Below are positions 34,179-45,144 of a DNA stretch of 64,000 nt, piece by piece (positions within the stretch are counted from its first letter, which is position 1; each line of letters starts with the position of its first letter). Origin of the DNA: Deinandra increscens subsp. villosa. Taxonomy: Eukaryota > Streptophyta > Magnoliopsida > Asterales > Asteraceae. The stretch covers positions 26,106,396-26,170,395 of the forward strand of contig JBCNJP010000012.1 in the NCBI GenBank assembly GCA_039602395.1, read 5' to 3'. The notes beneath the pieces were generated by a model. That model ran no database searches and was not told the origin of the DNA. It worked only from the letters and a program-made list of their open reading frames with translations. The position numbers and the translations under genes are program-made.

Positions 34179-35326
34179 TGTCACACCCAAACCGACGGTG
34201 GAATACGTCGGGCGTGATGATTGTCCAGATGCACACAACACTAATTAAATGTTGCAATATTCTTAATCAGCCCATTTCATAACCAAAGACCATACAAGGT
34301 AATACAAAACATTCGATGATAATTACAAATTCACTTGATTTCATTAGGTCTCAGTTAGGCCACATGCATTCTAAAGTGTCATCATAGTGGTCAACAACAT
34401 CAGATAGCAAAACCTGCAACATGTACAAAATAAAGGTCAACTACGAATAGTTGGTGAGTAAACATTGGTCTAGCGTGCATACTACTTGTAAATCATGCGA
34501 TCTATGAGTTAAGTGTAATCGAGCATAATAAACTTGATATGAAATAGAGCAAATAAGAGTGTATGATGCAACCCTGACAATAAGGCTTTCAATCAAAAGG
34601 CGCCACACGCGAGGCAGGCCAAGTGGGCTTGTCAAGCCAATAGATCTATTATCGTAACCCCGGCCTTTTACAGTTAATGTCACACGAGGTCTTTCAATCG
34701 TTCCATCGTTCACATCATTCAATCATTCACAAGAATAATCCACACAATTTAACATACAAGAACAAACATAGTACATAGAGTTCGCATGTAGTTTTGATAA
34801 AAGTATATCGAGCATGAGTTTGAATACGGCACATGTTGCACCACCAAAAAAATTCAAAAGAAAGAGGGGCTATGAATACTCACCTGATTTGGAGACACAA
34901 AAGGACAGAGTGACACCCTGACTCGAGACGAATAAACCCGAAGGCTCAATTGACAGCTAAACCAAGAGAAAGAGTAAACGAATAAATAAATGACTAATTA
35001 AATAAATAGATAAGCAAATAAATAAATAACTAAATTTTCACAACGTGACGACTCGATGGAGAGATATAATTTGGTGAATTACATACGTTCAAGGTCAAAG
35101 CATTGGTTTAATCTGAAATTGACTACAAAACGATAAACAATTATAGAAAATATATATTTTTATGATTTGTTAGAATCATTAACGATGAAATATATATTTT
35201 ATGATTTATTAGAATCATTAATGTTTCAAAATCAAGTTCTTTTTATCCAAAACGAGGGTCCTATTTTAGTCTTTTAGCCAAAAATGTCCAAATAATAATA
35301 GATTAAATATGTTTTTGATGCAACTC
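34179..35326 (-). repeat. 5' LTR of the LARD-like element, truncated
   Basis: Matches 26213-27360 base for base in length. The match ends at CAACTC, after which the TACATA microsatellite begins, so about 2 kb of the LTR are missing. Confidence 0.9.
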
Positions 35327-35332
35327 TATTAT

Positions 35333-35563
<231 letters not shown>

Positions 35564-35618
35564 GGTAGGGATCCATGGAAAACCCCACCTTTTTGTAAAA
35601 CTTGGAAAACCATCTTAT
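35564..35618. mobile_element. Possible end of a second microsatellite-associated MITE
   Basis: The sequence GGTAGGGATCCATGGAAAA, then CCCCACC and TTTTTGTAAAACTTGG, follows the hexamer repeat directly and has the same layout as the end of the foldback element at 28571 (purine-rich start, ATCC, then CCCC and TTTTTGTA). It is cut after about 55 bases by the copia LTR at 35619. Speculative. Confidence 0.35.
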
Positions 35619-35715
35619 TGTTGATACATAGTCTGTGATTCATGTGAAGTATCCTCTCAGACAATGTTGTGTGAAGATCCAAGAGTTCAAGTCCAAGGTT
35701 CAAGGCTAGGTTCAC

Positions 35716-35812
35716 TGCCTGTCGAACCTGGAGTTCGGATCTGCCGAACCTGGAGTTCGGATCTGCCGAACCTGGATTTCGGATCTGCCGAACCTGGAGT
35801 TCGGACAAGGTT
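35716..35812 (+). repeat. Tandem hairpin repeats in the U3 of element G
   Basis: Four 22-bp units, each containing CCGAAC-CTGGA-GTTCGG (one unit with TTTCGG, the first with TCGAAC), stand head to tail and end about 12 bases before the TATA box. Every unit is a perfect or near-perfect small hairpin. Confidence 0.9.
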
Positions 35813-35823
35813 CGGCCAGCAGC

Positions 35824-35831
35824 TATAAATA
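35824..35831 (+). promoter_or_regulatory. TATA box of element G LTR
   Basis: TATAAATA within AGCTATAAATAGCTAG. The same CTATAAATAG core occurs in the LTRs of elements C (reverse) and D. Confidence 0.8.
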
Positions 35832-36036
35832 GCTAGTTGGTCTTTGTAATCAGTAAGGAGTGAGAGTCTGAGCTTCTGTTAAGTGTGTGTTTCTTATATT
35901 GTCTCGCTGTGTCTATATTCTAAGTGTTTACTGGTTGTAATTGTCCATCTTTGATCAATAAAACAATTGGTTAATTACGTTTTGATCTCCGAATAACTAG
36001 ATTGAGTAGACGACCCAACGCTCACGACTTTTCAAG

Positions 36037-36055
36037 TGGTATCAGAGCTTTCTGG
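36037..36055 (+). promoter_or_regulatory. Primer binding site of element G
   Basis: TGGTATCAGAGCTTTCTGG starts two bases (AG) after the LTR end. The same AG spacer is seen in C and D. Confidence 0.85.
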
Positions 36056-36249
36056 TTCACTCTGCTGATCTGTGGTTGCTATTTTCAGAGTTTTTGAAAC
36101 GTTTTGGTGTTTCTCGAGTTTGTTTACGTGTTTTCAGTCAAATCAATCGAGTATTCTGTGTCAAACCTGCTCTTAAATCATTCCTTATCAGTTTTTCTGT
36201 TCTACTGTTGCAAATTTCGTTAAAATCCATAAAAATCGAGAGTTTTGAG

Positions 36250-36590
36250 AAAATTATGTTGAGGTTCGGAACTTCCTGGTCAGTTTCGGAGTAACCGCTC
36301 TGAAGTTCAAGTTCAGACGTGATTTGGTCAGAGTTCGGACTGAGTTCGATAGGAGTTCGGTCATTGTTCGGAAATTTTCTGGTTCGTGAGTGTTTCGGTT
36401 TAGGTTCGGATAGGTTTGTGTTTCGGAAAGAGTTCGGAGCTAGTTCGGAGGTGGTTTGGAAGGTTTTCGGCTATAGTTCTGGACTGTTTAGGTTCGTTTG
36501 AGGTTCAGATTATTGTTAGAGGTTCGGGAGGAGTTCAGAACGAGTTCGGAACACAGAGTTAGGTTCGAAATAGGTTTGGACTATCAGAAT
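36250..36590 (+). repeat. Leader array of GTTCGG words (element G)
   Basis: Between primer site and gag, GTTCGG or near variants (TTTCGG, GTTCAG, GTTCGA) recur roughly every 10-25 bases, all in + orientation, giving more than a dozen copies. The word equals the right arm of the U3 hairpins. Confidence 0.85.
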
Positions 36591-36606
36591 TCAACTTTTT
36601 CAAACG

Positions 36607-37834
36607 ATGTCGGATTTTCAAGCTTTTGCCGCGATACAGAGTGCAATGCAAACCATGCTGAACTTTGATAATGAAATCGGAACAAGTCAGAAAGTTCCAA
36701 AATTATTAAAGTTGGAAGATTATCAAAACTGGAAGCAACGATTTTCGGCTTACATAAGCACGAATGATATTGATTTATGGATTCCACTTAAGAAGCTTTA
36801 TCAACACCCAACTGATGCGGGAGATTTCAAAGAAGTTCATACCTTTGATCTTGCTGAAAGGAAATCATATGAGCTAGAACAAAAAGCTTTCGGTTATCTT
36901 ACAATGGCATTACCTACTGAGTTGCTACATCAATTTAGTATTTGCAAGAAATCTAAGCAGTTGTGGGATGCTCTATCAGCAAGATGTCAGGGTAATGGTG
37001 ATTACAAGAAGAGTCGGAAGAAGGTGTTGAATAAAGAATTTGATAACTTTCAACATTATGAAAATGAGAACATTACTGCTCTTGTTTCACGGTTTTCACA
37101 CCTGATTAGTGAGTTAAAGGTAGTTGGAATTGAGAAACTTGATTTTGAATTGAAGGAGAAGATTATGGAAGCTTTGCCTGAAAAATTGGAAAACTATGTT
37201 TTGCTACTCATTCATAATAAAGAATTTTCTACATTGACATTTCACGAGCTCACTGGAAAACTTCATGCTCGGGAAATGGAAATGTTAAACTCTAAGAAGT
37301 CAAGTGCTACTTTACAAAATCCTGAGTTGTATCATGGTGAGAATACTGCAAGCATGAATGCTAAAGCTAAGCCAAATCTGAGTTCTGCACCGAGTGTTGT
37401 TTTCATGGCTGGAGTTTCTGGAAATTCTGATAACAATTCATCACGGGGTTGTAGCTTTACAAATTCCAAATTCATCAAGTCAGAATGCTTTTTTTCCAGC
37501 TAAATCCACAGATGACTATGCCAAAATGATTGCTGCTTTGATTTCATCATCGTTTGGCTTGGTTATCAAGAATGTTGCTGATGCAAAAATAACTCGAGAT
37601 GATCTTGATGCACTTGATGAAGATCAATTGAATGAATTGGATTTATCTTGGCAATTTGCTATGCTAAGTCAAAGATCGAAAAGGTTTTTCAAGAAAAATG
37701 GAAGAAATATTTCTGATTTTAATGAGAAATTGGGATTTGATAAGTCAAAGTTGAAATGCTACAAATGTTCAAAGCTTGGACATTTTGCTCGGGAATGTCA
37801 ACAAACATATGCTAGCAAGCCTGGTATCTCTTAA
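36607..37834 (+). pseudogene. Gag of copia element G (UBN2-type with zinc knuckle), one frameshift
   Basis: The ATG at 36607 opens MSDFQAFAAIQSAMQ. Capsid strings include IGTSQKVPKLLKLEDYQNWK, ELEQKAFGYLTMALPTELLH, CKKSKQLWDALSARCQG and KIMEALPEKLENYV, a classic copia gag. The frame stops at 37503, but a shift near 37470 continues it (STDDYAKMIAALISSSFG) to the knuckle CYKCSKLGHFAREC (C-x2-C-x4-H-x4-C) and a TAA at 37832. Beyond this the frame is open again, acidic and serine-rich, up to the gap. The protein packages element RNA into particles. Only two lesions are visible, so this copy is rather young. Confidence 0.88.
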
Positions 37835-38044
37835 CCATCTTCAAGTAATACAAACAAGACAGACCTAATAGTTCAAGATGATGGTGTTTATGATTGGGGA
37901 AAACATTTTGATTCGTCTGCTTTGATAGTTACTCATGATCAACAAGAAGATTATTGTTCAGAGACAAGTTCAGATACAAGTTCCACACCAAGTTCTTATG
38001 AGTCTGCTGAAAACTTGGAAAGTTTTTTGAAAGAAAATGCTTCG

Positions 38045-38544
38045 NNNNNNNNNNNNNNNNNNNNNNNNNNNNNNNNNNNNNNNNNNNNNNNNNNNNNNNN
38101 NNNNNNNNNNNNNNNNNNNNNNNNNNNNNNNNNNNNNNNNNNNNNNNNNNNNNNNNNNNNNNNNNNNNNNNNNNNNNNNNNNNNNNNNNNNNNNNNNNNN
38201 NNNNNNNNNNNNNNNNNNNNNNNNNNNNNNNNNNNNNNNNNNNNNNNNNNNNNNNNNNNNNNNNNNNNNNNNNNNNNNNNNNNNNNNNNNNNNNNNNNNN
38301 NNNNNNNNNNNNNNNNNNNNNNNNNNNNNNNNNNNNNNNNNNNNNNNNNNNNNNNNNNNNNNNNNNNNNNNNNNNNNNNNNNNNNNNNNNNNNNNNNNNN
38401 NNNNNNNNNNNNNNNNNNNNNNNNNNNNNNNNNNNNNNNNNNNNNNNNNNNNNNNNNNNNNNNNNNNNNNNNNNNNNNNNNNNNNNNNNNNNNNNNNNNN
38501 NNNNNNNNNNNNNNNNNNNNNNNNNNNNNNNNNNNNNNNNNNNN
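38045..38544. other. Assembly gap (500 N)
   Basis: Again exactly 500 N. Open frames that cross it are meaningless. The end of element G and the left flank of the WD40 gene may not be neighbours in the genome. Confidence 0.98.
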
Positions 38545-40130
38545 AAATTTATTATCAAAGCATATTATTTTCATTATAACAAGGGGAGTATCCATGTAAT
38601 ATTTAACTCTAAATTCAATTATTTTACTAGAATGAAAAAGAGCATCAATAATACTTGAGCGTGCTTGGTTCATGGATTTTGTTGTATTTAAAATAAAATT
38701 GGAATAAATTCCTTTAAAAAGATGATGTCTGGTAGTCACAAGATGGAAAAAGAATAAAAAAACTTTCCTTCAAAGATGAATTTTAATTTTGCTTCACACT
38801 AGTAAACGATTTATAAACATTCCAATGGAATGTTGAAAATTTACCAAAAAAAGCCCCCGCCAATCATAAAAAAATTGTTCATTCCAAGTAATCAAAACAA
38901 ATCTGTTCATACCCAAAACAAAAGTCGTTCGACCAATCGCAGTTCCAATGAAATTGACCAACTTTTGTAAATCGAACCTATATAGTACTAATTTCTGTAA
39001 ATCGACAAGCAATCAAATCAATGTATGAAATCGTTGAACAAGTAAATCGGACCAAAGTTGTAGCTTCTATAAATCGAACCAAATTCGTAGCTTCTGTAAA
39101 TCGACAAGCAATCAAAATCGATGAACAAAATCGACGAACAAGTAAAATGAACCAAAGTTGTAGCTTATGTAAATCGACCCAGGAAGTAAATACTGTTGTT
39201 AAAGATGAAGAGAAAGAAATCAAAATCGATGAACACAAGTCATAAATCGAGCCCAAAGACAACATCCAGGATCAATGACTCATTTTAAAAACTAAAGAAA
39301 GATAAAGATGAATAGGGTTGTCAGAATAAGATGAAGACAATTAGGGTTATTCAAACCAAGCCTCCTCACCACCTGCTGTTTGGGTTATCCTAATTTTAAT
39401 CACCCATCGATTATAGTGGCTCTTGAAAATCGATGATAAGGTTACTGAAGATGAAGCCCTAGGGTGAGAGGGGTAAAGAACATGCAAGTGTAGGTGGCGA
39501 AAGAGGATGGAGGTAGTTTGGTAAATTTGTTTTTAAAACATTCCAATTCCTTCGTTAAGTTTAAAGACCAAACATAATATAAATTTTCATTGAAATGAAT
39601 TCCGATTCTTCAAGGATTCTAAATCTTTCACAAAATTTTTATCAATCAAACGGACCTCTAATATAAGAGGTTTGAACATATATAAAAATAACCATTCAAA
39701 CCTTTTGAATGAGCATAAAAAATAACCAATCAGACCTATGGGTATCTATTTACCTATGGGTCTGGATAAGTATTTTTCATACTTGACTTGTGCATGATCT
39801 ACAGACACCGATGTTTGAAAAGTGAAAGATAAAAGATCAACTTTAACAAGTATATCCCTAAACAGAACATATAGACTCGTAATCTTCAATTATTAAACTA
39901 AACGCCCCATATTCACCTAAAGTTAATTAAGTTATGTAAACAAATTTTCAACTAAACGACAAATAGTACTTTCTTGCTTAAGAAATTGAGTGATTTTGAT
40001 GTTTAACAAAATAACAAATCGAGTAATCGACCATCATCTGCCTTTGCCTTTGATCAAAGGAAATAGTTGTAATGGTATAATTGTAATAAACACCAAATGT
40101 AGGGGTGATATCTTTGTATGGGGTGACGGG
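38545..40130. other. Upstream intergenic DNA of the WD40 gene
   Basis: No coding frame. A degenerate direct repeat of about 100 bp (TCTGTAAATCGACAAGCAAT at 38994 and 39093, with GACCAAAGTTGTAGCTT variants between) spans 38960-39190. A perfect 14-bp palindrome CCTTTGATCAAAGG lies at 40047-40060. Confidence 0.7.
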
Positions 40131-40132
40131 GA

Positions 40133-40145
40133 ATTTATATATACA
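40133..40145 (+). promoter_or_regulatory. Probable TATA box of the WD40 gene
   Basis: TTTATATATACAC about 155 bases before the ATG is well placed for a plant core promoter and is preceded by a TGACG bZIP-type core at 40124-40128. In Arabidopsis RUP genes are induced by UV-B through HY5; whether this core serves that is unknown. Confidence 0.6.
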
Positions 40146-40289
40146 CACAAAAAAACAATAACAACCATGCATGTCTATCTTAATCTCTCAATCTCTCCAA
40201 TCAGAATCTAACAAACGTAACGCTTTCATTGGTCAATAAAACATCCGAACCAATCCCCACCACCGTCGCCGCCCCGCCGCCGCCGAGCC

Positions 40290-40298
40290 ATGACATGA
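40290..40298 (+). promoter_or_regulatory. Two-codon upstream ORF overlapping the start codon
   Basis: ATGACATGA contains ATG-ACA-TGA in one frame, and the TGA overlaps the ATG (40295-40297) that opens the WD40 protein. Scanning ribosomes meet the minimal ORF first, so main-frame initiation would need leaky scanning or short backward re-initiation. Confidence 0.6.
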
Positions 40299-41350
40299 AC
40301 CACCCAAACCAACCACCTCCGAGTTCCGATCAGGAGGAGAGACCGTCGCCAAAATTCGAGTGGGACTTCTACGTCTCCGCCGTCGTTCCATCCTCCACCA
40401 CCGGCGGACACATCTCCGACACCCTCGGCGTCATAGAAGTTAACTCCTCCGGCACCCTTTTCGCCACCGGCGGTATCGCCAGAAAAATCCGACTCTACAG
40501 CCTAGACTCCTCCCCACCGTCTTGTAAATTCAACATCTGCACTCCGGCAAAACTCAGCAGCCTGAAATGGAAACCCTGGTCCGCCGGAAAAACCATGGGA
40601 TCCGCCGATTACGACGGCGTCATCACCGAATACGACCTCGAAACCCAGATGCCGGTCTTCGAGCGCGACGAGCACTCCGGCCGTCGCGTCTGGAGCATGG
40701 ACTACTCCCACTGGGATCCCGTGGTCGGAGCTTCAGGATCCGACGACGGCACCTTACAAATTTGGGACCCACGTCATGACGGCGGGAAATGCGTGGGTAC
40801 CGTACAATTCGGTACCCCCGTTTGTTGCGTGGAGTTCAGCCCGTTCGGTGGCGCATTAATAGCCGTCGGATGCGCTGACAAAAAAGCATACATTTACGAT
40901 GTGAGAAATCTGGTTCACCCAGTTGCAATATTCAACGGGCATCAAAGAACCGTGAGTTACACTCGATTTGTGGATGATCGGACGGTGGTTACATCGGGTA
41001 CAGATGGGTGTTTGAAAATGTGGGATGTAGAGGATCAGCGGCTAATTCGGACGTACCGAGGGCACACAAATCAAAAACGGTTTGTGGGGTTATCCATTTG
41101 GAGAAGCCAGGGGTTGATCGGGTGCGGGTCGGAGAGTAACCAGGTGTTTGTGTATGATAAGAGATGGGGTGAACCCATTTGGGTGCATGGGTTTGTAGCG
41201 GAAGGTGGGGCCGCGTCAGAACATGGGTTCGTGAGTAGCATCTGTTGGAGCCAGCAAGTGGAAGATGATGAGTGCACCTTGGTGGGTGGTGGTTCGGATG
41301 GAGTTGTAAAGATTTTTACAGGAAAAAGGAAGGCATTAACGACTGTTTAG
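40295..41350 (+). CDS. RUP2: RUP1/RUP2-like WD40 repressor of UV-B photomorphogenesis, 351 aa
   Basis: RUP proteins bind the UV-B receptor UVR8 in the nucleus and cytosol, speed its return to the inactive dimer, and also act with CUL4-DDB1. The frame is intronless, as in this family, and encodes a seven-bladed propeller almost without extra domains. After a short proline-rich head (to about residue 17) come FEWDFYVSAVV, SDTLGVIEVNSSGTLFATGG and ARKIRLYSL, ICTPAKLSSLKW, GSADYDGVITEYDLE, FERDEHSGRRVWSMDYS, ASGSDDGTLQIWDPR (with the W-D-x-R form used for DDB1 binding), VGCADKKAYIYDVRNLV, GHQRTVSYTRF, SGTDGCLKMWDVED, GCGSESNQVFVYDKRW and GGGSDGVVKIF. Length fits RUP1/RUP2 (roughly 370-385). The frame is open upstream to a TTG at 40229, but the first in-frame ATG is at 40295. 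RUP1 versus RUP2 cannot be told by eye. Confidence 0.92.
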   Translation: MNHPNQPPPSSDQEERPSPKFEWDFYVSAVVPSSTTGGHISDTLGVIEVNSSGTLFATGGIARKIRLYSLDSSPPSCKFNICTPAKLSSLKWKPWSAGKTMGSADYDGVITEYDLETQMPVFERDEHSGRRVWSMDYSHWDPVVGASGSDDGTLQIWDPRHDGGKCVGTVQFGTPVCCVEFSPFGGALIAVGCADKKAYIYDVRNLVHPVAIFNGHQRTVSYTRFVDDRTVVTSGTDGCLKMWDVEDQRLIRTYRGHTNQKRFVGLSIWRSQGLIGCGSESNQVFVYDKRWGEPIWVHGFVAEGGAASEHGFVSSICWSQQVEDDECTLVGGGSDGVVKIFTGKRKALTTV

Positions 41351-43371
41351 TGACCAAATTAAAGGTGACACTTTTCTTTCTATTCTGTATTTGTTGCTTT
41401 GTTAGTTTGTAAGTTTTAATAAGCTGAGTATTAGCTACCTAAACTTGGGTTTATTGTTTTTCAAGTGAATAACATAGTTGAAAACATGGTATACTGATAC
41501 TTAACTAGGTTTTAGGTTGAAAATCAACTTTCATATTTTGCTTTTCTTTTTAGTTTGAAATTTGAATATGGTTATTTTAAGAACACTGAAACATCTTTAA
41601 ATTACACTTTTATCAGTTTGAATATGGTTTCCCTTAAGAAGATTATGTCTCTTATTATCGATTATTGATATTGATGTACAACCCAAGCGTCTCATGTTAT
41701 TGTTAGAGTATCAATTCCCTTTATACATTTTTAAATTACACTTTTATCAGTTTGAATCTGGTTTTCTTTAGAAAGACATTGTGTTTTATTGCCGATTACT
41801 AGTGTATAACCCAAATGACTCATAGGTTATTGTTTGAAGTATTAATTCTCTTTAATCATTTATTAGACCGGTTTTTGGTTCGCATGGATCATGTCTCAAA
41901 TGTTTGAAAATATATCTCAACTAATATTGTCACATTTTGTGACTTCTAAGAGTATAATTCAGCTACTATATATATACATATATGTCTGATATAATTATTA
42001 AAAGCATGTACAAAATCACATTTTTGAACCTCCTCAAGATACTCAAAGTTTTAGTGGAACGATGGACAACAAATCTACCCTTAGAGGTCTGGCTCTATCC
42101 TTACTCACCTGAAATTCTACAACGATCTAACACTCAACCACACTCAATTAACATTAAAATTTTCAAATGAAAATATTGAGTAAGATACAAACTCTAAAAT
42201 GATCTTGTTGGATGATGGTCATCTATATATATTCCATATAAATAAAAAACAGGTTACAATATTACGAGCATTATTATTAAACACGCATATGCATCGATGA
42301 TCACTAGTACTATCTTAGTAGGACAAAAAAAAGAGACGGTATTCTTATATGCATCATGTGTCGTCTCACTCTTATTAACTTTTTACCGCCTAGCTATATA
42401 TTCACTCTTAATAAATTGATCTACTAATTAAAATTAAGAAAGCTATTTACTCATCTAATATTCTTAGAACCTTTATTATTTTTATAATTAATCCAGCTTT
42501 CGTGTGGCACCAGATCGATCGATGCTCTCTGGCAAGACTCTAGAAACTGGCATAAGATAACTATGATATTTATGAAGCCTTGATCAACTACTTGAACACA
42601 TGTAAAAACACTTACGTTTATATAATAGAGAAAAGTTTTCTCTTGCAGATGATAGATGTATGTTCAATTCGTTGTGTAAACACCAACAAATATGGTGGCT
42701 TCCTATGGTTTAATTGTTAGAAATTTTGAGAGAAGATAATGAAAAATGTGCTTTTTCATTATGTTTTCAAAATTAGTTTTTCATCTAACTCTGGATAGAA
42801 ATAATTATATGTAACTGCGGTTAATGTAAATGAGCTTACGTTCAAGGGACATTGAGAATGTAAATGCGCTTAAGGTAGATGGTATTTTATGTATTGTTAC
42901 GCTATGACAACATTATTTGTATTGTTTTGTTTTAAAACTAAAATGTTTTTACTCTTATTTCATAATTGTGCCGCATGTCGAAATTCTAGTTGTTCTTATT
43001 CTTTTTAGGCAAAATCAACTTCCTAATTAATTCAACCCTTATAGTTTTTAAACTTTAATCTTCGTTTATAATGTCATGTGACACTCTAATCACGGAGTGG
43101 GATCATATACAAACCCAAATTTAATATAAAAACCGTAAGAACCAATATAAGAGTATCATGTGGACTATTTTGATGACTAGCTGCAAGGGTAGGATTGATA
43201 ATGTAAAATATGCTCGTTACATTAAATCCCTTGATTCAAGCTACCAATTAATATGAAATTAGTGTTACATAACAAATGGTTTTGAATATTGAAGATTCTA
43301 ACAGAAATATAATGTGAATGATATCGATTTCATGATTAAAAAATGGACCAAACAAATAATATTATTATTAT
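41351..43371. other. Downstream intergenic DNA of the WD40 gene
   Basis: No coding frame above 62 codons looks real. The gene's 3' UTR probably occupies the first 100 bases (TTTTAATAAGC near 41415). A tandem duplication lies at 41596-41861. The rest is AT-rich unique-looking DNA. Confidence 0.65.
41596..41861 (+). repeat. Tandem duplication, 134-bp period, two copies
   Basis: TTTAAATTACACTTTTATCA begins at 41596 and again at 41730. Both halves run on through TTTGAAT-TGGTTT, TTATTGCCGATTA-like and AATTC-CTTTA strings with about 80 percent agreement. Only two copies exist. Confidence 0.85.
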
Positions 43372-43550
43372 CAAAACAATCTATTTATAGTTACACAAAA
43401 CTGTCCGAACCAGCTGTCACACGAACTGCCACTTCGGGTCAGTTCGTGTGCACCCGAACTGGCAGTTCGGATCACTTCGGACACAACCTCTTTTGTAGCA
43501 TTGTTCTTGAACTTGATACTTCACACGACGAACAGAATCATGCTCTAACA
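43372..43550 (-). repeat. 3' LTR of element C, U3 part only
   Basis: Matches 55743-55921 with about 95 percent identity, including hairpin and TATA box, but everything downstream of the TATA box on the minus strand (R-U5) is absent. The purine tract, reverse of AACTCCCTCTCG, adjoins at 43551. Confidence 0.88.
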
Positions 43551-45144
43551 AACTCCCTCTCGACGTGTGCAGTATTTGTGCCATAAATGTTCTTCGTGTA
43601 AACTCGTATCTTCAATCAAACTCTCACTCAACTTGACGGTTAGTCTGATCTTGAATACTTGACATTGCAGCGCATGTAATCTCTTTATCAACAACTTCAG
43701 AAGACTTGAAGTTGTGATGTTTCCACTAAGTACCTGCCAACATAAATAATATTGGCGCAAAACGTCTCTTCGAGACTCCAAGATATATTATTTTAAAACT
43801 TGATTTGTATCACGTGCTGATCAATCGAAAAGAAATAAGAAATAAAATCTTTTTTGATTTTTCAAACTTTATTCAAAACACACCTAAAATTTTTTTAGTA
43901 TTTTCTGATAGAAAAAGTAAATGCAATACAGAATTAGACACTATTTTTTTGTCTTTTGCGAGAAAGATCATGACTTTGGATCATATTGGTCATAACGTGC
44001 TGAACTACACTTCAATTTTAATTATTGTAGCACATAAGCCATGTAATTGCAGATATATTTTGTCCAACTTTAACCTCATGCATAATCATACTCATAACAT
44101 CTGGATATGTTAAGGTATTGATTAGATGTGTTTTGACCAGTGTACCTCGCACTATCATACATACTCAGATATGCTTTGCTTATCACACCTTGTGATTTCA
44201 CTTGTGATTTAACACATAGTGATTGAATTCATGATATTGTCAACTGTGTTCCATGCAAAAAGAAATAAGAACTTTAAATCGTCTACGTTAAGTTCGATCT
44301 TTCGATACGCAGATAAGGCCTCGGATTTAATAAAAATAAGAAAATAAAATCAAGTTGAAATTGTATAATTCAACAACAATTAGGTCGGTCTTGTGGACAC
44401 GTAGAGAAAGTCCGATGAATTATACGAAACACCAAAGAAAATAAAGCAGAACCTCAAACGAACAACAATTAGGTCGATATTTCGATACACAAAGAAAGTC
44501 TGATCGTTTGAGAAAATAAAGAAAATCAAACAAGTTTAAATCTTTGCAAAATGAACACATGTTTACATAATGACTTCTCATTTTTCTTTTCATATATCTT
44601 TATCTTGATATATCTTGAGATACACATCAAGATATTGTCCACTAGGTCAAGCATCAGATTTAGTGTATATCACATTTGTATACTTTCTGGTTTGTCGAGC
44701 CTACCTAGCACATCAACCAATGGTTTTATGGCTTTTTCACTTACTTTATCCATGACTCAGACAACGTTAGCTAATGTACCATCATTTCTCAATTATGTCA
44801 GATACAATTTCTCATTTTTCAATGTTTTTGTCTTTTCAAATTTTCTACCCCTAAAAATGACAAACTCTACTTTTAGGTTTTTATTTTTTACTATTTGAAA
44901 AACAACACACTATTTTTGTATTTTTCATAGAAAAACAAACACCCCCTCAAAATAAGACGGAGTGAAAAATAAGAAAAAATGATCAACAAACACGAATACT
45001 TGCGTTATAAAATTTTGAAAACACGTGATTTTGAAAATGATTTGAAAATTCATTTTAAGTTAAACCACAAATATTTCACCACCAGCAATCTTTTCAATTA
45101 CCGACAGGTCTTCCTAAAGTACCTGCATGACACCAAATAAAACA
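43551..45144 (-). other. 3' UTR of element C
   Basis: Non-coding, homologous to 53757-54752 and 52789-53374 in element D and to 58010-58967 of the right-hand element. Shared strings include AAGGCCTCGGATTTAA and TCGATCTTTCGATACG. A purine-rich internal tract (reverse of CACCCCCTCAAAAT at about 44940) resembles a second polypurine tract. Confidence 0.75.

Larger units (their letters stand above)
26213..35326 (-). mobile_element. LARD-like gypsy-type element: long LTRs, no pol
   Basis: The 1148 bases from 26213 repeat at 34179-35326 with exactly equal length and few substitutions. On the minus strand the right copy ends GGGTGTGACA, then ATC spacer-complement and an iMet primer site (34157-34175); the left copy is preceded by a purine tract at 29345-29362. 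The left LTR is thus 3132 bp (26213-29344) and the right one is cut short at 35326 by a microsatellite. The 4.8-kb interior has no gag, protease, RT, RNase H or integrase strings on either strand, only short frames and tandem repeats. Long LTRs with a non-coding interior define large retrotransposon derivatives, which depend on another element for proteins. Confidence 0.85.
35619..36034 (+). repeat. 5' LTR of element G
   Basis: It begins TGTTGATACA and ends at TTTTCA before AG and the primer site. TATAAATA is at 35824-35831 and AATAAA at about 35957. The start is inferred by analogy with C and D, because no second LTR is available. Confidence 0.7.
35619..38044 (+). mobile_element. Copia element G (GTTCGG word type), 5' half
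   Basis: A 416-bp LTR, a primer site at 36037, a long leader and a gag frame follow in + order; the contig ends in the gap. No LTR copy is visible beyond the gap at 38545, so the 3' part is unknown. Gag closely resembles those of elements C and D. Confidence 0.85.

Noticed and set aside
37929..38739. Open frames through the second N run
   Set aside because: Undetermined residues join unrelated contig ends.
40229..40294. Upstream start of the WD40 protein at a TTG
   Set aside because: The codon is TTG; eukaryotic initiation at the first in-frame ATG (40295) is more likely, and the extra 22 residues show no family likeness.
40226..41277. Antisense frames within the WD40 gene
   Set aside because: Shadows of a GC-rich coding sequence on the other strand.
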